A stretch of 64,000 bases of DNA from Sclerotinia nivalis. Taxonomy: Eukaryota > Ascomycota > Leotiomycetes > Helotiales > Sclerotiniaceae. Under the pieces are notes generated by a model. That model had not been told where the DNA came from and made no database searches. It saw only the letters and a list, made by a program, of their open reading frames with translations. A program made the position numbers and the translations under genes. The stretch covers positions 2,666,001 through 2,730,000 of the forward strand of contig JAPEIS010000001.1 in the NCBI GenBank assembly GCA_029531795.1, read 5' to 3'. Below are positions 24,201 through 35,256 of this stretch, piece after piece (positions within the stretch are counted from its first letter, which is position 1; every line of letters begins with the position of its first letter).

Positions 24201-25241
24201 TTGTACGAGGCGACAGCCGCTATAAACAGATGGAGGAAAGGTGCAACTTGACTCAAAAGCAAGGTAGCTGTTATCGTGTCAGTGTAACCCTGCAGGAAAA
24301 TTCAAGTCTTACTAACCTTCGACCAGGATAAAGATAACTGTAAAAGTAGCACCAACGGTGACGCCTGCAGTGTTGTTGCGCACAGAGTCTGCGATACTTT
24401 TACTTCCTTGCCAAAATGCTAATCCGTTGGCAGAATAAGCAATGAAATACAAGAATCCGGATTGTATACCAATCGCCGTGGCTTTCTTTAAGCCTTCAGT
24501 CCTCGAAGCTTTAAGTGCAGTAGAGAATTTGTTCTCCAATCGAGTATTTCCACCGAAAGCCTGCACCACAACAATATTAGACAGCGCTTCCGAAGCAATC
24601 GACGCGGCGGTAGCTGCATGGTCTGACATAAGTCCAGAGTATTTCTCAATGTAATAAGTTCCAATAAACGACATCAGGAAGTAGGCTGGAATCAACGACA
24701 GTAACATTGCTGCAAGCTCCCAGTCTTTGATGAAGGCCACAATATAGGCCGTGACGAAAAACGAGAGACTGGAGAGGACTATGCCCACTTTCTCCGAAGT
24801 GCCAGAGCGAATAGTCTGGATGTCGCTATTTAATCGCGAGGCGACTTCTCCGGGAGGCAGATCATCGAAATATGAAGGTTCCTGTCGAAGCAAATTCTGC
24901 AAATAACGTTCGCGCAGTCTCTGGGCCAATCGCGCGCCGTGAAGACTCCAGCATGAAAGATGCGCATAGATGAGAACGAATTGGGCAATGGCTAGGTATA
25001 CGATGATTGCAATCCTGCTGTTGATTCCACTTTGATCTTCGTTGTCCGAAGAGCCAGACGACTCACTACATGTGGCTGCATTGAAATCGTCAAGGAGCTG
25101 ACCAAACAGGACTCCAATCAGTGGGAAGGGGACACCAGCTGCGATGGAACATATCACACCCAGCAATAGCGTGCCTTTATCAGTGGCAGAAGGACTGCCG
25201 GCCAAAAGTAGGCGGGGGAAGGCAGCAAATTTCTCGGCCAT
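21257..25241 (-). CDS. sitT: Full-length ABCB-type ABC transporter of the siderophore cluster (SitT-like)
   Basis: Exons 25241-24317 and 24267-21257 (49-nt intron) give 1311 residues in TMD-NBD-TMD-NBD order. The first membrane domain spans about residues 20-320. NBD1 has Walker A GLSGSGKST (~395), signature ISGGQKQR (~540), Walker B VLILDEATASLD and switch IAHRLST. A charged linker follows (~645-715), then TMD2 (~717-1020) and NBD2 with GPSGAGKST, FSGGQKQR, LLILDESTSALD and IAHRLRT. All catalytic motifs are intact, so both ATP sites look active. NBD1 carries an extra helical insertion of some 40 residues between Q-loop and signature. ABC transporters of this type sit beside sidD in Aspergillus (SitT); the neighbour here is the NPS6-like NRPS. 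Transport of siderophore or toxic intermediates is inferred. The ATG at 25239-25241 is used; upstream extension needs a TTG. Confidence 0.85.
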
Positions 25242-26290
25242 GGTGAAGTAGTTTGCTTGAGCGGAAGAAAAGTCTTTCAATCAGTATGTGTACATCCCTT
25301 TCGAACTACCTATTATAGAACTTGTCTTGTCTTGTCGTTGAGTAAGAAATGATGCTAAGAATAATAATATTTCCACTATGAAACTTAGCCCGACATCGGT
25401 CTAGACATAGTGATTCATCATTGCGAGATTGAATGCCACCTACACTTGTACTTGTACCGCCAATATAAGTCAAACTTTTCACCATTAGTTTTTATTTTTC
25501 CATTTTACCGGGGCCAGACAAGGCAAGGTACTCGAAAACAGATGCATTTTCTTGCTTGGCAATTCTGCGGTGGCTCGAGTGGGTGTTGAGGATCCCACTT
25601 GTTCTTTAACATTGACATATCGATCCTAGCCAAAAATGTTAAAATTTTTATCAGATTACCGGATCATCAGATTAGATATAATAATTGGGGGGGTGAGTGG
25701 GGTTCCACTAACAGAGATCCACTGCCAAGCTAGTTTGGGTGGGATTAGCCGTAGGTTCTAACAACTTCCTAGTAAGGTTACGTACGGAGAATGCACCTAG
25801 GATAGCAGGTAATACAAGTACATGGACTTACGTTTACTTGTTATGTAAATTTCAGAAGCTATTACATGTGAATAAGGTGATGTACAGGAGTACCATTTCC
25901 GAGTAGAATTCGTCCCGAAAGTTTACCTTATGGATGAATACACTTTTCCGGATCCTTGCTTGTGAACTTTGAAGTTATATCCGATAGAAAGTCAAAATTA
26001 GTCAACTAATTTTCTAGCTACTGACTTCTAATACGGCACGGTACGGTGCCGAAAGAAAAAGTATATTTGCGTTGTTATATACATCATAAAGTGAAATGTG
26101 ATATTTGAAAGTGTAATCAATATCATGAGAGGAAAATCTGAGGATGTGAGGGCGCAATTGATTCGAAGGGTCAAATTACATTGGTATTCTCGTTGCGTCC
26201 GATGATAGCATCGATACTTCATAAAGAAACATCTTGAATTCACTCGGCCTCATTAAAAGAAACTCGCTTGTGACATATCCCATGTATTCT
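25242..26290. promoter_or_regulatory. Promoter region of the ABC transporter / 3' flank of the NRPS
   Basis: A 1.05 kb spacer between two same-strand genes. It contains one TTATCAGAT (reverse ATCTGATAA) at 25648-25656, about 410 bp upstream of the transporter ATG, and a nearby ATCAGATTAGATATA patch. The left part holds CTTGT repeats at about 25321-25335. No gene is seen. Confidence 0.5.
25648..25656 (-). promoter_or_regulatory. SreA/SRE-type GATA site upstream of the ABC transporter
   Basis: The minus strand reads ATCTGATAA, an exact match to the ATCWGATAA motif of the fungal iron-responsive GATA repressors (SreA in Aspergillus, SRE in Neurospora). It lies in the promoter of the transporter gene. 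Binding is inferred. Confidence 0.55.
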
Positions 26291-29200
26291 CTATCTATGT
26301 ACAAAATTCAAAAGTTCTGACCGACTAGTCGCCAATTCCTGAATAACAGCAGCCAACTCATCAAGAACCGTATTCACAAACACTGAATCCCTTTCACTTC
26401 CCACCACCCCAACATGCATTTGTCCTTCTTTAACGAACGTGACGGCCTTGAAAGGGGTAGCCGCATCTCCATGCGGATTGAGAATATTCACTTTGCATTC
26501 TCCTCCTGCAAAAGGCATGGTGTCGAAATCATCCCAGTCTTGATGATGAACAATGGAATCGAAGAATTTTGCCTCCGAGTCAGATGACCACTGAGTGCAC
26601 TGCTTAGAGATCTTGTCAAAGCCGAGAAAATCGTGGGCAGCAGATTCAGCACTTTGCTTTTGAACGAATCTCAAGAGATCCATGGCTGTCCATTGGGACT
26701 CGAATGAGACGCGGGTTGGTGTGAATTGGTAACATGGACCTACAACATTCTCCGCGCCGGCTAGGTCAATGTTTCGTCCTGAAGTAATGCTACCAAATGT
26801 CACATCTGGCTTCTGAAGACGGCGTGCTAGCACTAATGCCCATGCAGCAGTAAGCAAGTTTGCCGTGGTAATCTCTTCTGGACGTTGAGAAATATCGACT
26901 GATTTTGCTTGGAAGATTGCTTTGTCTGTAGGTTCCGCAAACTTTCCATCCAAAACAGATAATGACGAGCCAATGAGAAGATTACTCCAATAATTTATGG
27001 CGGTAGTTTGCGTGCGCTTATTGCAAATTCGTGCCATGTATGACGAGAACGGTTCAAAATCGACGACCTTTTCTCCTTTGTAGAGAACTTCCAAATCTCG
27101 GAGGAGCATAGGCAGGGAGACACCATCATAGAGGGCGTGAGACAATCCTAGAATGAGGCATTCTTTACCGTTGCTGCCTTCGGCATGTAGTATCTTGACG
27201 AAAGAGGATCCAAGCTCAAAGCCGGATTCGATGTCCGTTGTGCAGAGTTCCTTGGCGTATTGCTCAATGTCCTTGTCGGCCCGTAGCGTAGTAATATCAA
27301 GCGTATCTAGCTCATCAACGACAACTTGAAAGAATTTTGATTCGTGTTCGATAAAAACGGTGCGTAAGATTTCGTGAGTCTCGACGAGCGCTTTGCAGGC
27401 GCGGAATAGTTGCTGGCGATCGATTCTTTCGTCAAGGTACAACATAGTGTATTGTACGGAGGTGCGTAGTGATTGAATAGTTCCTCTAATATCCAGAGCT
27501 TGAGAGTCAGTCACCGGAGATACATCTCGAATAAACCAATTTTGGTTTGCAAGCTTCGGCTGCACAACATCGGACAAGAATGACTTGACGTCTAAACCAT
27601 TCAATGTCGAGAATGGCTTGTAAGGCTGAACCTTTTTCATCGATACTTGGTCCACCTTTAATACTTTGGCAGCATCACCAAGACGCATGTGTTGAAAGAT
27701 ATCGGCCACTGTGAGACCATGGCCTTGCATACGAAGACTTGACACCAGTTTCATTGCCATGACCGAGTCGCCACCAAGACGGAAAAAGTTATCATCAACA
27801 TCAATTTTCTCTGACGGAATTCTAAGGATATTCGCCCATGCAGCCTGAAGCATGCTTTCCGAAGTTGTCAAATTCTGTTTCGTAGAGTTGTTTGACCAGA
27901 CCTCTTTGAATCCTTGACGAAGCTCGGAGAGTACGGTTCGAGGAATTTTTGAGGCTAGTTGATTTAACAAACTATGATCGACGTCCTTCATGTCAGTCGG
28001 CATTTTGTCAATTACGATATACGCAAATGGCATCATGTATGATGGAAGAGAATCTTGAATAAATTTGTCGAGTTTTTTGAGTGTTAGAGCGAGATCCAAG
28101 GAGATCCTAGTACAGATAGTAGCCTTGAAACTTTGTAAATCCGAGGCATCGCAAATTATGTTGTGTTCTGCTACCAGAATCTCGACATTTTCATCGGAAG
28201 GCTGTTGTTCTACAAAGACCAGCAGCTCTTGCTTTGAGGTTTTTTGAGAGTCATCTGATAATGGTTGATATACGGCCGCGGCGGCACGCACTATTTGTGG
28301 GAGATATTTGGCAAAGTGAGCTTCGAGGTCCGTGATATCTATTGCATGTCCTTGAACCGGCATGACATTCTCCTTTCGACCAACAAATACAAAGCTTCTG
28401 TCATGTAATAATCGGACCATATCACCCGTGGGTTGCACTTTGCCGGCGCGGCCGCCAAATTTAGAGCTTCCAGCCACGAGCCAGGCTGGAGATTCAACGG
28501 TTTCCTCTGAAAAGAAAGCCCCTTCAAGCCAGAGCTCGCCAATGCAGCCAATGGGCGACAGCAGAGATGGATTCCGTGGATCACACACCCAAGAAACCAC
28601 CGCTGGAGGATAAATTGACCCTTGTTTGATGCTTGCATCTACTCGAATCCTTTTCGATGACTTATCTAGGGATAATGGAGGAGTTTGGTTCCATTGCCAG
28701 ATTTGGTCTAATTCCGCCTCGGGTAGACATGATACCTCCTCGATCTTTCTAGAAAGATCCTTGCTTAATTGTAAACAAGCCATTCTCAATTGCTCAAGCA
28801 TTCTTTCCATCTGGGGAACCTCAATCAGGCTGCTATCAAAATTTGCGCAGATTCTGAACCCATTTTTACGTATTCCACAGGCCAACATCAGCGGATAAGG
28901 GTTGAAATGGAGAGATTCGAGTTCAACATCTCCTGATTTAAATCCAAGATCACTACCCACGTATTCTGGCTCTGAATTGATAACCAACCCCGTTCCAGCT
29001 TCGCAAGCATGCTGAGCATCTTGGCTGACTTTTCTAATATTTTGCATCCCCATATGCTGATATGGTATGCGGGCCAACATGCTTTGTTGCACGCTCTGCA
29101 AATAAGCCTCAATAGAGCTTGATCGGCTGACGTTTATGCGAACAGGTACTGTTGCGATCAATGGACCAACAATACTTTCGACGCCCTTCAATGAGATATC

Positions 29201-32200
29201 TCGACCTGCGAGAGTCTCTCCAAATACCACATCATCGCTTCCTGTGTATTGCGAAGCCACGAGCGCCCACGCGCCACGAATCAACGTTGCCATTGTAAAA
29301 GGTGATTTGGTGCTTCTGTCGAGATTTATGGTAATCTCGAGGTTTGCATCTGGAGTTGGCAAGTAGTCTCTAGAAGGTAAACGCGGAAACTGTGGTCCAA
29401 CGGCATCTTCTAGTTCACGTCGCCAAAAGTCTTGCATGGCGACTTCATCAGTATCACGCACATATTTGACAAAATCACTCATGTGTGCCTGCATCTCGAC
29501 ATTTTGACCTTGCAAAATATTGCTGACTGCTTTCAACAATAACGGCTCTGACCATCCATCGTAAACTACGTGATGAATAGTCCAGACCATGTACCTGTTG
29601 TCGTCGTCTGGCTGATCGACAATAGCATATCGAGCTAAGCTATGTCCCAAATCCATTCTCTCGTTGCGATCACTTTCGAGATATTGCTCTAGAGTGGCTG
29701 AACTTCTCCAGGAGATGCCTTCTTTGAGTATAACTTGCTGAAGGCCAGGCTCTTGAAGTTGAGCCACTCGAGTCCGAAGAATAGGAATTGCCGCAACGAC
29801 ATTCTCCCATGCTTTCTTCCAGACATCAAGGTCAATATGTGATGGGATACATGTGACTCTCTGAGCAACGTATACCTCGGTTGACTTGAGTGCAAATGTG
29901 AACAACGACTCTTGCGTAGGTGTACAAGGATAGATGTTCTCGATGGATGCCTGGTCTGTTCCACAAATTTGTGATGCTTCGAGGCAGGCACTTTCAGCTG
30001 GTTGAGAAATCATTGAGAATGCTGGTGTCTCCGTCTCTGCTTGTGAGCTGTAAACGTGTACAACTTCAGCCATCGCTGAGAGTGTGGGGTGGCCAAAAGT
30101 ATTGATGACACTAAGATCGAGGCCTTCATCTCTACAAACAGTTACGAGTTTCATTGCTGCCAAAGAGTCTCCACCTAGTGCAAAGAAATTGTCGTCAAGT
30201 CGAATGGATTCTGTATCGAGCTTCAATATCTGACCCCAAGCCTGTCGCAAACGTTTCTCGAGATCAGTCAACTCCCGAGTATTTTTGTTGTTGCGGGCTG
30301 TTTCTTCATTCACGTCCCTCAAGTCCACAGTGGCACCAAATTGTCTAAGTCGTTTCCGATCAATCTTGCTTGAAATTAAGACAGGAATGTAGTTGACTGG
30401 TATATACGCGGTTGGCACCATGTATCGCGGTAAAACCTTGGTTAATTCTGTATTGGCGTTTGACAGCGTTTGGCTCAACTCTTCAGAAAGCTGAATTGAC
30501 ATGATATCAGTGCCCTTCTGCCCCTTCCTCTGCTGTGGCCCGATAAATGCTACCAGGGTAGGTTGGCCCCCAAGTCCCTGGGGAACAATTACCTCGGCGA
30601 TCACACTGCTTTCTGAAGGTAGTCTAGCCATAAGCTGACTTTCAATCTCACCAAGTTCAACACGCTGTCCACGCAATTTGACTTGTGTGTCTTTTCTACC
30701 AACAAACAAAATGCCTCCAGAACCGTCAGGATCGTATTTTCCAAGATCTCCAGTCTTGTATAGCCGTCCTTGACGACCAGGGTATCCGTTGTGGCCTGCA
30801 GTCAGCCACGAGGGATCTTTGATGAAAGATGCTGCAGTTTTTACGGGGTCATTCAAGTAGCCTTGTCCTACAATTGGCCCTTCGACAAGCAACTCACCTA
30901 CAGCGCCAACTGGCATTAACTGTTCATGGTCGCCGGGGTTGGTGATCCAGATAGCAGCTCCGTTTCCCTCTCCAATAGAGATATAATTTCTACCAGTAGC
31001 AGTGTCGCTGTTTATCGTACATCCAATGGTACATTCGCAAGGGCCGTAGCCTATAATAATCCTGGTGTCTTGACCCCAAATGGTAACATCTCTTACTGAT
31101 GACGCCTCTCCTCCAAGTCCCAGACCGCTAAGTGATTTTATGACATCCGAGTCCAGAATTCGAGCAACTGATGGGGTTAAGCCTGCGTAATTGACTCGCA
31201 TTTTTCGCATCACTCCATTTATGTCGTTCAGTCGATCCTCATCCGACGGGATGCAGAGGCATCCACCATTTCCAACAGTCAATAGCATGCTGTCAATGCT
31301 GACATCGAAAGCGTAAGCCGCAAAATCAAGAACCCTGGAGTCTTCCGTATAGCCAACTGCTTTCGCTCGAGGAATTGCGCTACTTGTATATGTCTCATGA
31401 GAAAGCATGACTCCTTTTGGGGTACCCGTGCTGCCAGAAGTGAAAATTATGTACATCAAGGCGGACGGCGGTACAGCTTCTAACTGCGGGCTAATTGGTG
31501 GATTTGAGAAATCCCAAAATGTGTCTTCTTCCACAACCATGGTCTTTCCATTCGGAACGATCGACTGTGAAAACTCATATTGGTTGCGAGATGTTACTAT
31601 TACTTTTGCGTTTACTTGTTCCGCCATATTTTGAAGGCGCGCAAGCGGAAGCGTTGGGTCAGTCATCAACAAAGTTGCCCCAACTTTCATCACCGCAAGC
31701 ACGGCTACTATTGTCCATCTCGATTTCTCAAAACACACAGGTAGGACATCATGTAGCTTGACACCCATTTCTCTCAGAGAGCACGCTACGAAAGTGGAAT
31801 ATTGATCGATTTGAGCGTATGTCAAAGTGCCGTCCCAGGAATCGATTGCTACTTTCTCAGGTGACATTTTAGCTCGTTCAGAAATTATGTCGTGCATACA
31901 AGAGCTGTAGGTTGGAGGTAGTTGGTGATTCCATCGCCATATCTCGTTCAAATCACGTGTGGTTGGGCGAACACAGTCTTGAATAGTGGCATCAGGATTT
32001 GAAATGCACAGTTTGATGGTGTCGACAAGTGTCTCGACGAAGTGTGTAACTGTAAATTCTAGCATGGTTTCCGTGTACCATACGGGTCGGATTTCCAGAA
32101 GGTTATTGACGAAACGTATTTCGAGGTGGAGGATACCCTTTGCTCACCATGGTCAGCGATATGGTAACATACATGGATCGTTTGCTCACTTCATCTTTCG

Positions 32201-32651
32201 CCTCTTCAGACGTTTGGGATAAAGAACTGGTGCTCAAAAGAAGCGAGACAGGACTGGAAACGGTGGCATGCTGACTTGATGCAACTTCCGAGATACGATG
32301 TGAAAATTCCGAAGTAGCTTGTCCGACAGTATTCTGTAATCCTGTCGTTACTTCGTCTAGCGAGAGACGCCCTTTCACGGGTTCAAGCTCGAAATTATCC
32401 TCTCTACTTTTGTAAGCCCAATCATATGATATCTGGCTCCCTTCTTCTCGGGTTCGTAAAAGCACGATGAGCCAGGATAAAAGCAAAATATCCTCTCTCA
32501 TGCCCGTGGGTGTTATAGTATGATCAGAGGAAAGACTGTTCACGTTGAAAGATCTAAAGCCCTCACCATCAGGCTGACCTGACAATAAATCAACAAACCC
32601 ATTTTCAGGTGAGTGTTGACCTTGGACATCATCGACATGTACAAAACCCAT
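26291..32651 (-). CDS. NPS6: NPS6/SidD-type extracellular siderophore NRPS (A-T-C-a-T-C)
   Basis: Exons 32651-32190 and 32137-26291 (52-nt intron, junction EEAKDE|GILHLEIRF) give 2102 residues. Domain order: an N-terminal region without motifs (1-~230); adenylation with FTSGSTGTPKG (~387-397), GYGPCE, YKTGDLG and GRKDTQVKLRGQRVELGEIE; thiolation DDNFFALGGDS (~811); condensation with HHVVYDG (~1010); a remnant adenylation domain (~1330-1560) that keeps only the PTGDMVR and GRKENVMPVQGHAIDI end and lacks the nucleotide-binding part; thiolation DDNFFRLGGDS (~1610); and a final condensation domain with SHALYDG (~1823), which keeps the catalytic second His and the DG. This architecture is that of NPS6/SidD, which link acylated hydroxyornithine into fusarinine-type siderophores. 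The ATG at 32649-32651 is used; further upstream the frame is open only through a TTG. Confidence 0.93.
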
Positions 32652-33626
32652 CCTGTCGATAGTCAAGATACTAAAGCTTTAGGGTCCTGGCGGTGTTCTG
32701 AGATTTGGAAGACAGAGTTGAACTTCGACCGTGCATTCTATTCAGCATAGATTTGCACGGGTGCGATTGGATTGAGATGTTATGCGTGATTCGAATAATT
32801 GGATAAAGTTATGGTAGCATGGTTTCTCTATTGGAGTGAGTAGAACCGCAAAGGCACTACTCTATACCGAGCTATTACGGCATATACATAATGCCAATTT
32901 TGAGCATAAAACCAAAACCGAGATCGGCCATGATTCATCTCGAATTGGACATAACAGATCGGGACAAGTTGCATTGATTTAGCCTTGCAGTTGTTTGATT
33001 GGTATGATTTTAATCCATGTCATCTGATAAGATGAAATGTCACTTTTTCTTAGCGGTTTCCACTAGTGGGTAATCTAGGATTAAATTTTCACCTTGCTGA
33101 TCTCATCTGATCTGATAAGATAATAATTAGCTAGCCTCCGAGCCCAGATCCACTTTATACGAATTAGATCAATGACGAGGCGACGCCAAGCTAAACCTGG
33201 TCCTTTCCCAATTCCCATACATAGATGGATGTCTTATTTATTTCTTACTTCTTGGGGTTGCAAAATATTATCAGATTGATCTTTCTCCATTCCATCTGAT
33301 AAGATAAATATATATATATATATATATATACTTCTTAGCACTAAAGTCCGGATTAGTTGTTCCTCACTCCCTGCTTGCTAGCACAGACTTTAGAGCAAAA
33401 TAAAGTCAAGATTGATTAGATTTTTTTTATCCATGTCATCTGATAAGATAATAATTACATACTTTCTCCACCATCCCTCCTTGGCTTCTCCACTACCGAA
33501 ATTTTCTTTACCACACGAAAAATAAATGGCTGCTTGTAACAGCTCTATACGACACCATTTCTCCTTCCTGAAAGAGATAGCGTTGCAAAATTGTTAATTG
33601 CCGTCACGGCCACATCCTCTCACCAG
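32652..33626. promoter_or_regulatory. NRPS promoter with five SreA-type GATA motifs
   Basis: Exact ATCWGATAA matches lie at 33022-33030, 33110-33118, 33294-33302 and 33438-33446 on the plus strand and at 33268-33276 on the minus strand (TTATCAGAT). Most are followed by GATAATAA or GATGAAAT, so the wider sequence CATCTGATAAGAT recurs. The motif is expected about once per 65 kb of random sequence on both strands, so five in 425 bp is striking. They lie 0.37-0.8 kb upstream of the NRPS ATG and just beyond the sidH stop. A (TA)n run at about 33308-33330 is also present. The SreA/SRE link is known for siderophore genes in other ascomycetes; binding here is inferred. Confidence 0.75.
33307..33331. 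repeat. (TA)n microsatellite
   Basis: About eleven TA dinucleotides in the NRPS promoter spacer, immediately after the GATA motif at 33294-33302. Simple sequence; may ease DNA melting or vary in length between strains. Confidence 0.9.
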
Positions 33627-34532
33627 TCACAACTTCGAATTTACCCACTTCGGTGGTCGTTTGTCCACATACGCCTGAATACCTTCGGCAAAATTAGGAC
33701 TTCTAACCAGGCGGGGATACCATTCATCAGCCAAAGTAGAAACAGTATCCTCTACACTGCCAGCTTCCCAGCCCAATCTAATACCCATACGACCAATAAT
33801 TAACGCATCTGGACTATTCTTGCACATGTCTTGAGCAACTTGAATCGCAACATCAACAACATCGGTACCAGAGTCTGCTACTCGGGTGACGAGTCCCCAA
33901 TCACTCAGCGTCTTGGCACTTACGTTTCTACCAGTTAATACCAGGTCCGAGGTGCGCTGCAGGCCAAGTGTGCGAACTAGCCGTGGTAGACACCCTGCCA
34001 CAGGGACTATCCCACGCTTCGCTTCAGGCAGAGAAAACACGGCCGTGGAGGCAGCGATTACGACATCGCAATTTGTTATCATTTCAAAACCCCCTCCCAT
34101 GCATATGCCATTGACTGCAGCAATAATCGGCTTTTTGCCACTTCGACGTGGAAGTCCTGCAAGACCTGGCGCAGACATGTCATTGACAACCCCTGCCCTG
34201 TTCATCTCGTTCCATTCTGTTCTCGCAGGCCTTGATTAGTTTTTGTACAACCCTAAAGGATATTTTGATATTGAATAATGAATGGACAGCGGAATTTTCT
34301 AACCTTGCAGATCGGCCCCAGTACAAAATGCTCTCCCCACGCCTGTGATAATGCCGACCCATAAGCTTTCATCTTGATCAAAAAGCTCCCATATTTCTTG
34401 GATTTCCCGACTCGTAGCTTGATCGATACAATTGAGCTTTTCAGGTCTATTCAACGTGACCTGAACGATTCGCTCTTGTGGAAAAGAGACGTTAAAATAT
34501 CGAAAATTCAAGGATCTCGATCTAAGAGGCAT
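33627..34532 (-). CDS. sidH: SidH-type enoyl-CoA hydratase/isomerase with PTS1
   Basis: Exons 34532-34304 and 34216-33627 (87-nt intron, junction GADLQ|EWNEM) give 272 residues. Crotonase-fold features are clear: LNRPEKLNCID near the start, GRAFCTGADLQEW, KKPIIAAVNGICMGGGFEM (oxyanion hole) and FSLPEAKRGIVPVAGC. The protein ends in SKL, a canonical peroxisomal targeting signal. In Aspergillus, SidH is a peroxisomal hydratase that converts mevalonyl-CoA to anhydromevalonyl-CoA for fusarinine-type siderophores; the adjacent NRPS and the divergent acyltransferase support that role here. A generic beta-oxidation hydratase is the alternative. The ATG at 34530-34532 (MPLRSRSLNF) is chosen; upstream extension relies on a TTG. 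Confidence 0.88.
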
Positions 34533-35256
34533 GTTAAAGTGGATCGGCGATATACAACTTGTCACTGTTGCCAGCCACGGAGATTCACACGCAGACAGAA
34601 AGGACAATATTGCGACTAGTTTTACCAGCTTCCCTCCTTCAACTTTATAACATTTTGTTACTCAGCGCATGTTGCCAATTCGATTGGTATACTCCGTACG
34701 CAGGACGGATATTGCATCCCTAATTTCTTGTCTAGTCAATTCTTAGCTTGTAGTCCTAGAAAGCTCTCTCTCGCTTCGGCATCCCTGAGACTCCATTTGA
34801 AGCACAAGTACTCGAGGAGCCTGCAATTGCGGTATCGGAAATGGCCGCGCGGAAAAAGGTACGGATACGCACTATAACGTACAGCCCTGCATCTACCCTG
34901 CTCGGTCCGAGTAGCTCCTTTCATTTGGTTGGAAGTGGGGTAAGTATGAGGTAAATCAGCATCGTTGCATTTTTCTTTTCCCCAGAGAAGAATCCATGCC
35001 AAATCTAGAGTCTTTCTTTTAGTTTCCTAGATAGATATTCCGTATAATTTAGGAAGTTAGAGATTTTGCCTTTTACGAGCGGTGTCAAATTATCCTTGTT
35101 TAAAACAACATGTTATCTAGGCATTTAATACTCCTGTATATAGACGATATTATATTCTTCGGCGTGCATTTTACGTTCAAATTTCTTCAATAAACCGCCG
35201 TGAAAGTTTCGTGTCTCTACATTCTTAATAAACTTCAAATCATTAAAATCGCGAGA
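34533..35256. promoter_or_regulatory. Divergent promoter between sidH-like and sidF-like genes
   Basis: A 724-bp spacer serving two outward genes. CCAAT at 34675-34679 and ATTGG at 34683-34687 form an inverted pair three bases apart, the kind of element bound by the CCAAT-binding complex, which together with HapX controls iron genes in Aspergillus. No exact ATCWGATAA was seen, only a core GATAA on the minus strand near 35111-35115. The regulatory reading is inferred. Confidence 0.45.

Noticed and set aside
28253..28261. ATCTGATAA inside the NRPS coding region, and another at 35472 inside the sidF-like gene
   Set aside because: Exact motif matches but within exons, so not counted as operators.
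28065..31761. Many antisense frames across the NRPS and ABC genes
   Set aside because: Shadows of long, conserved coding sequence on the other strand.
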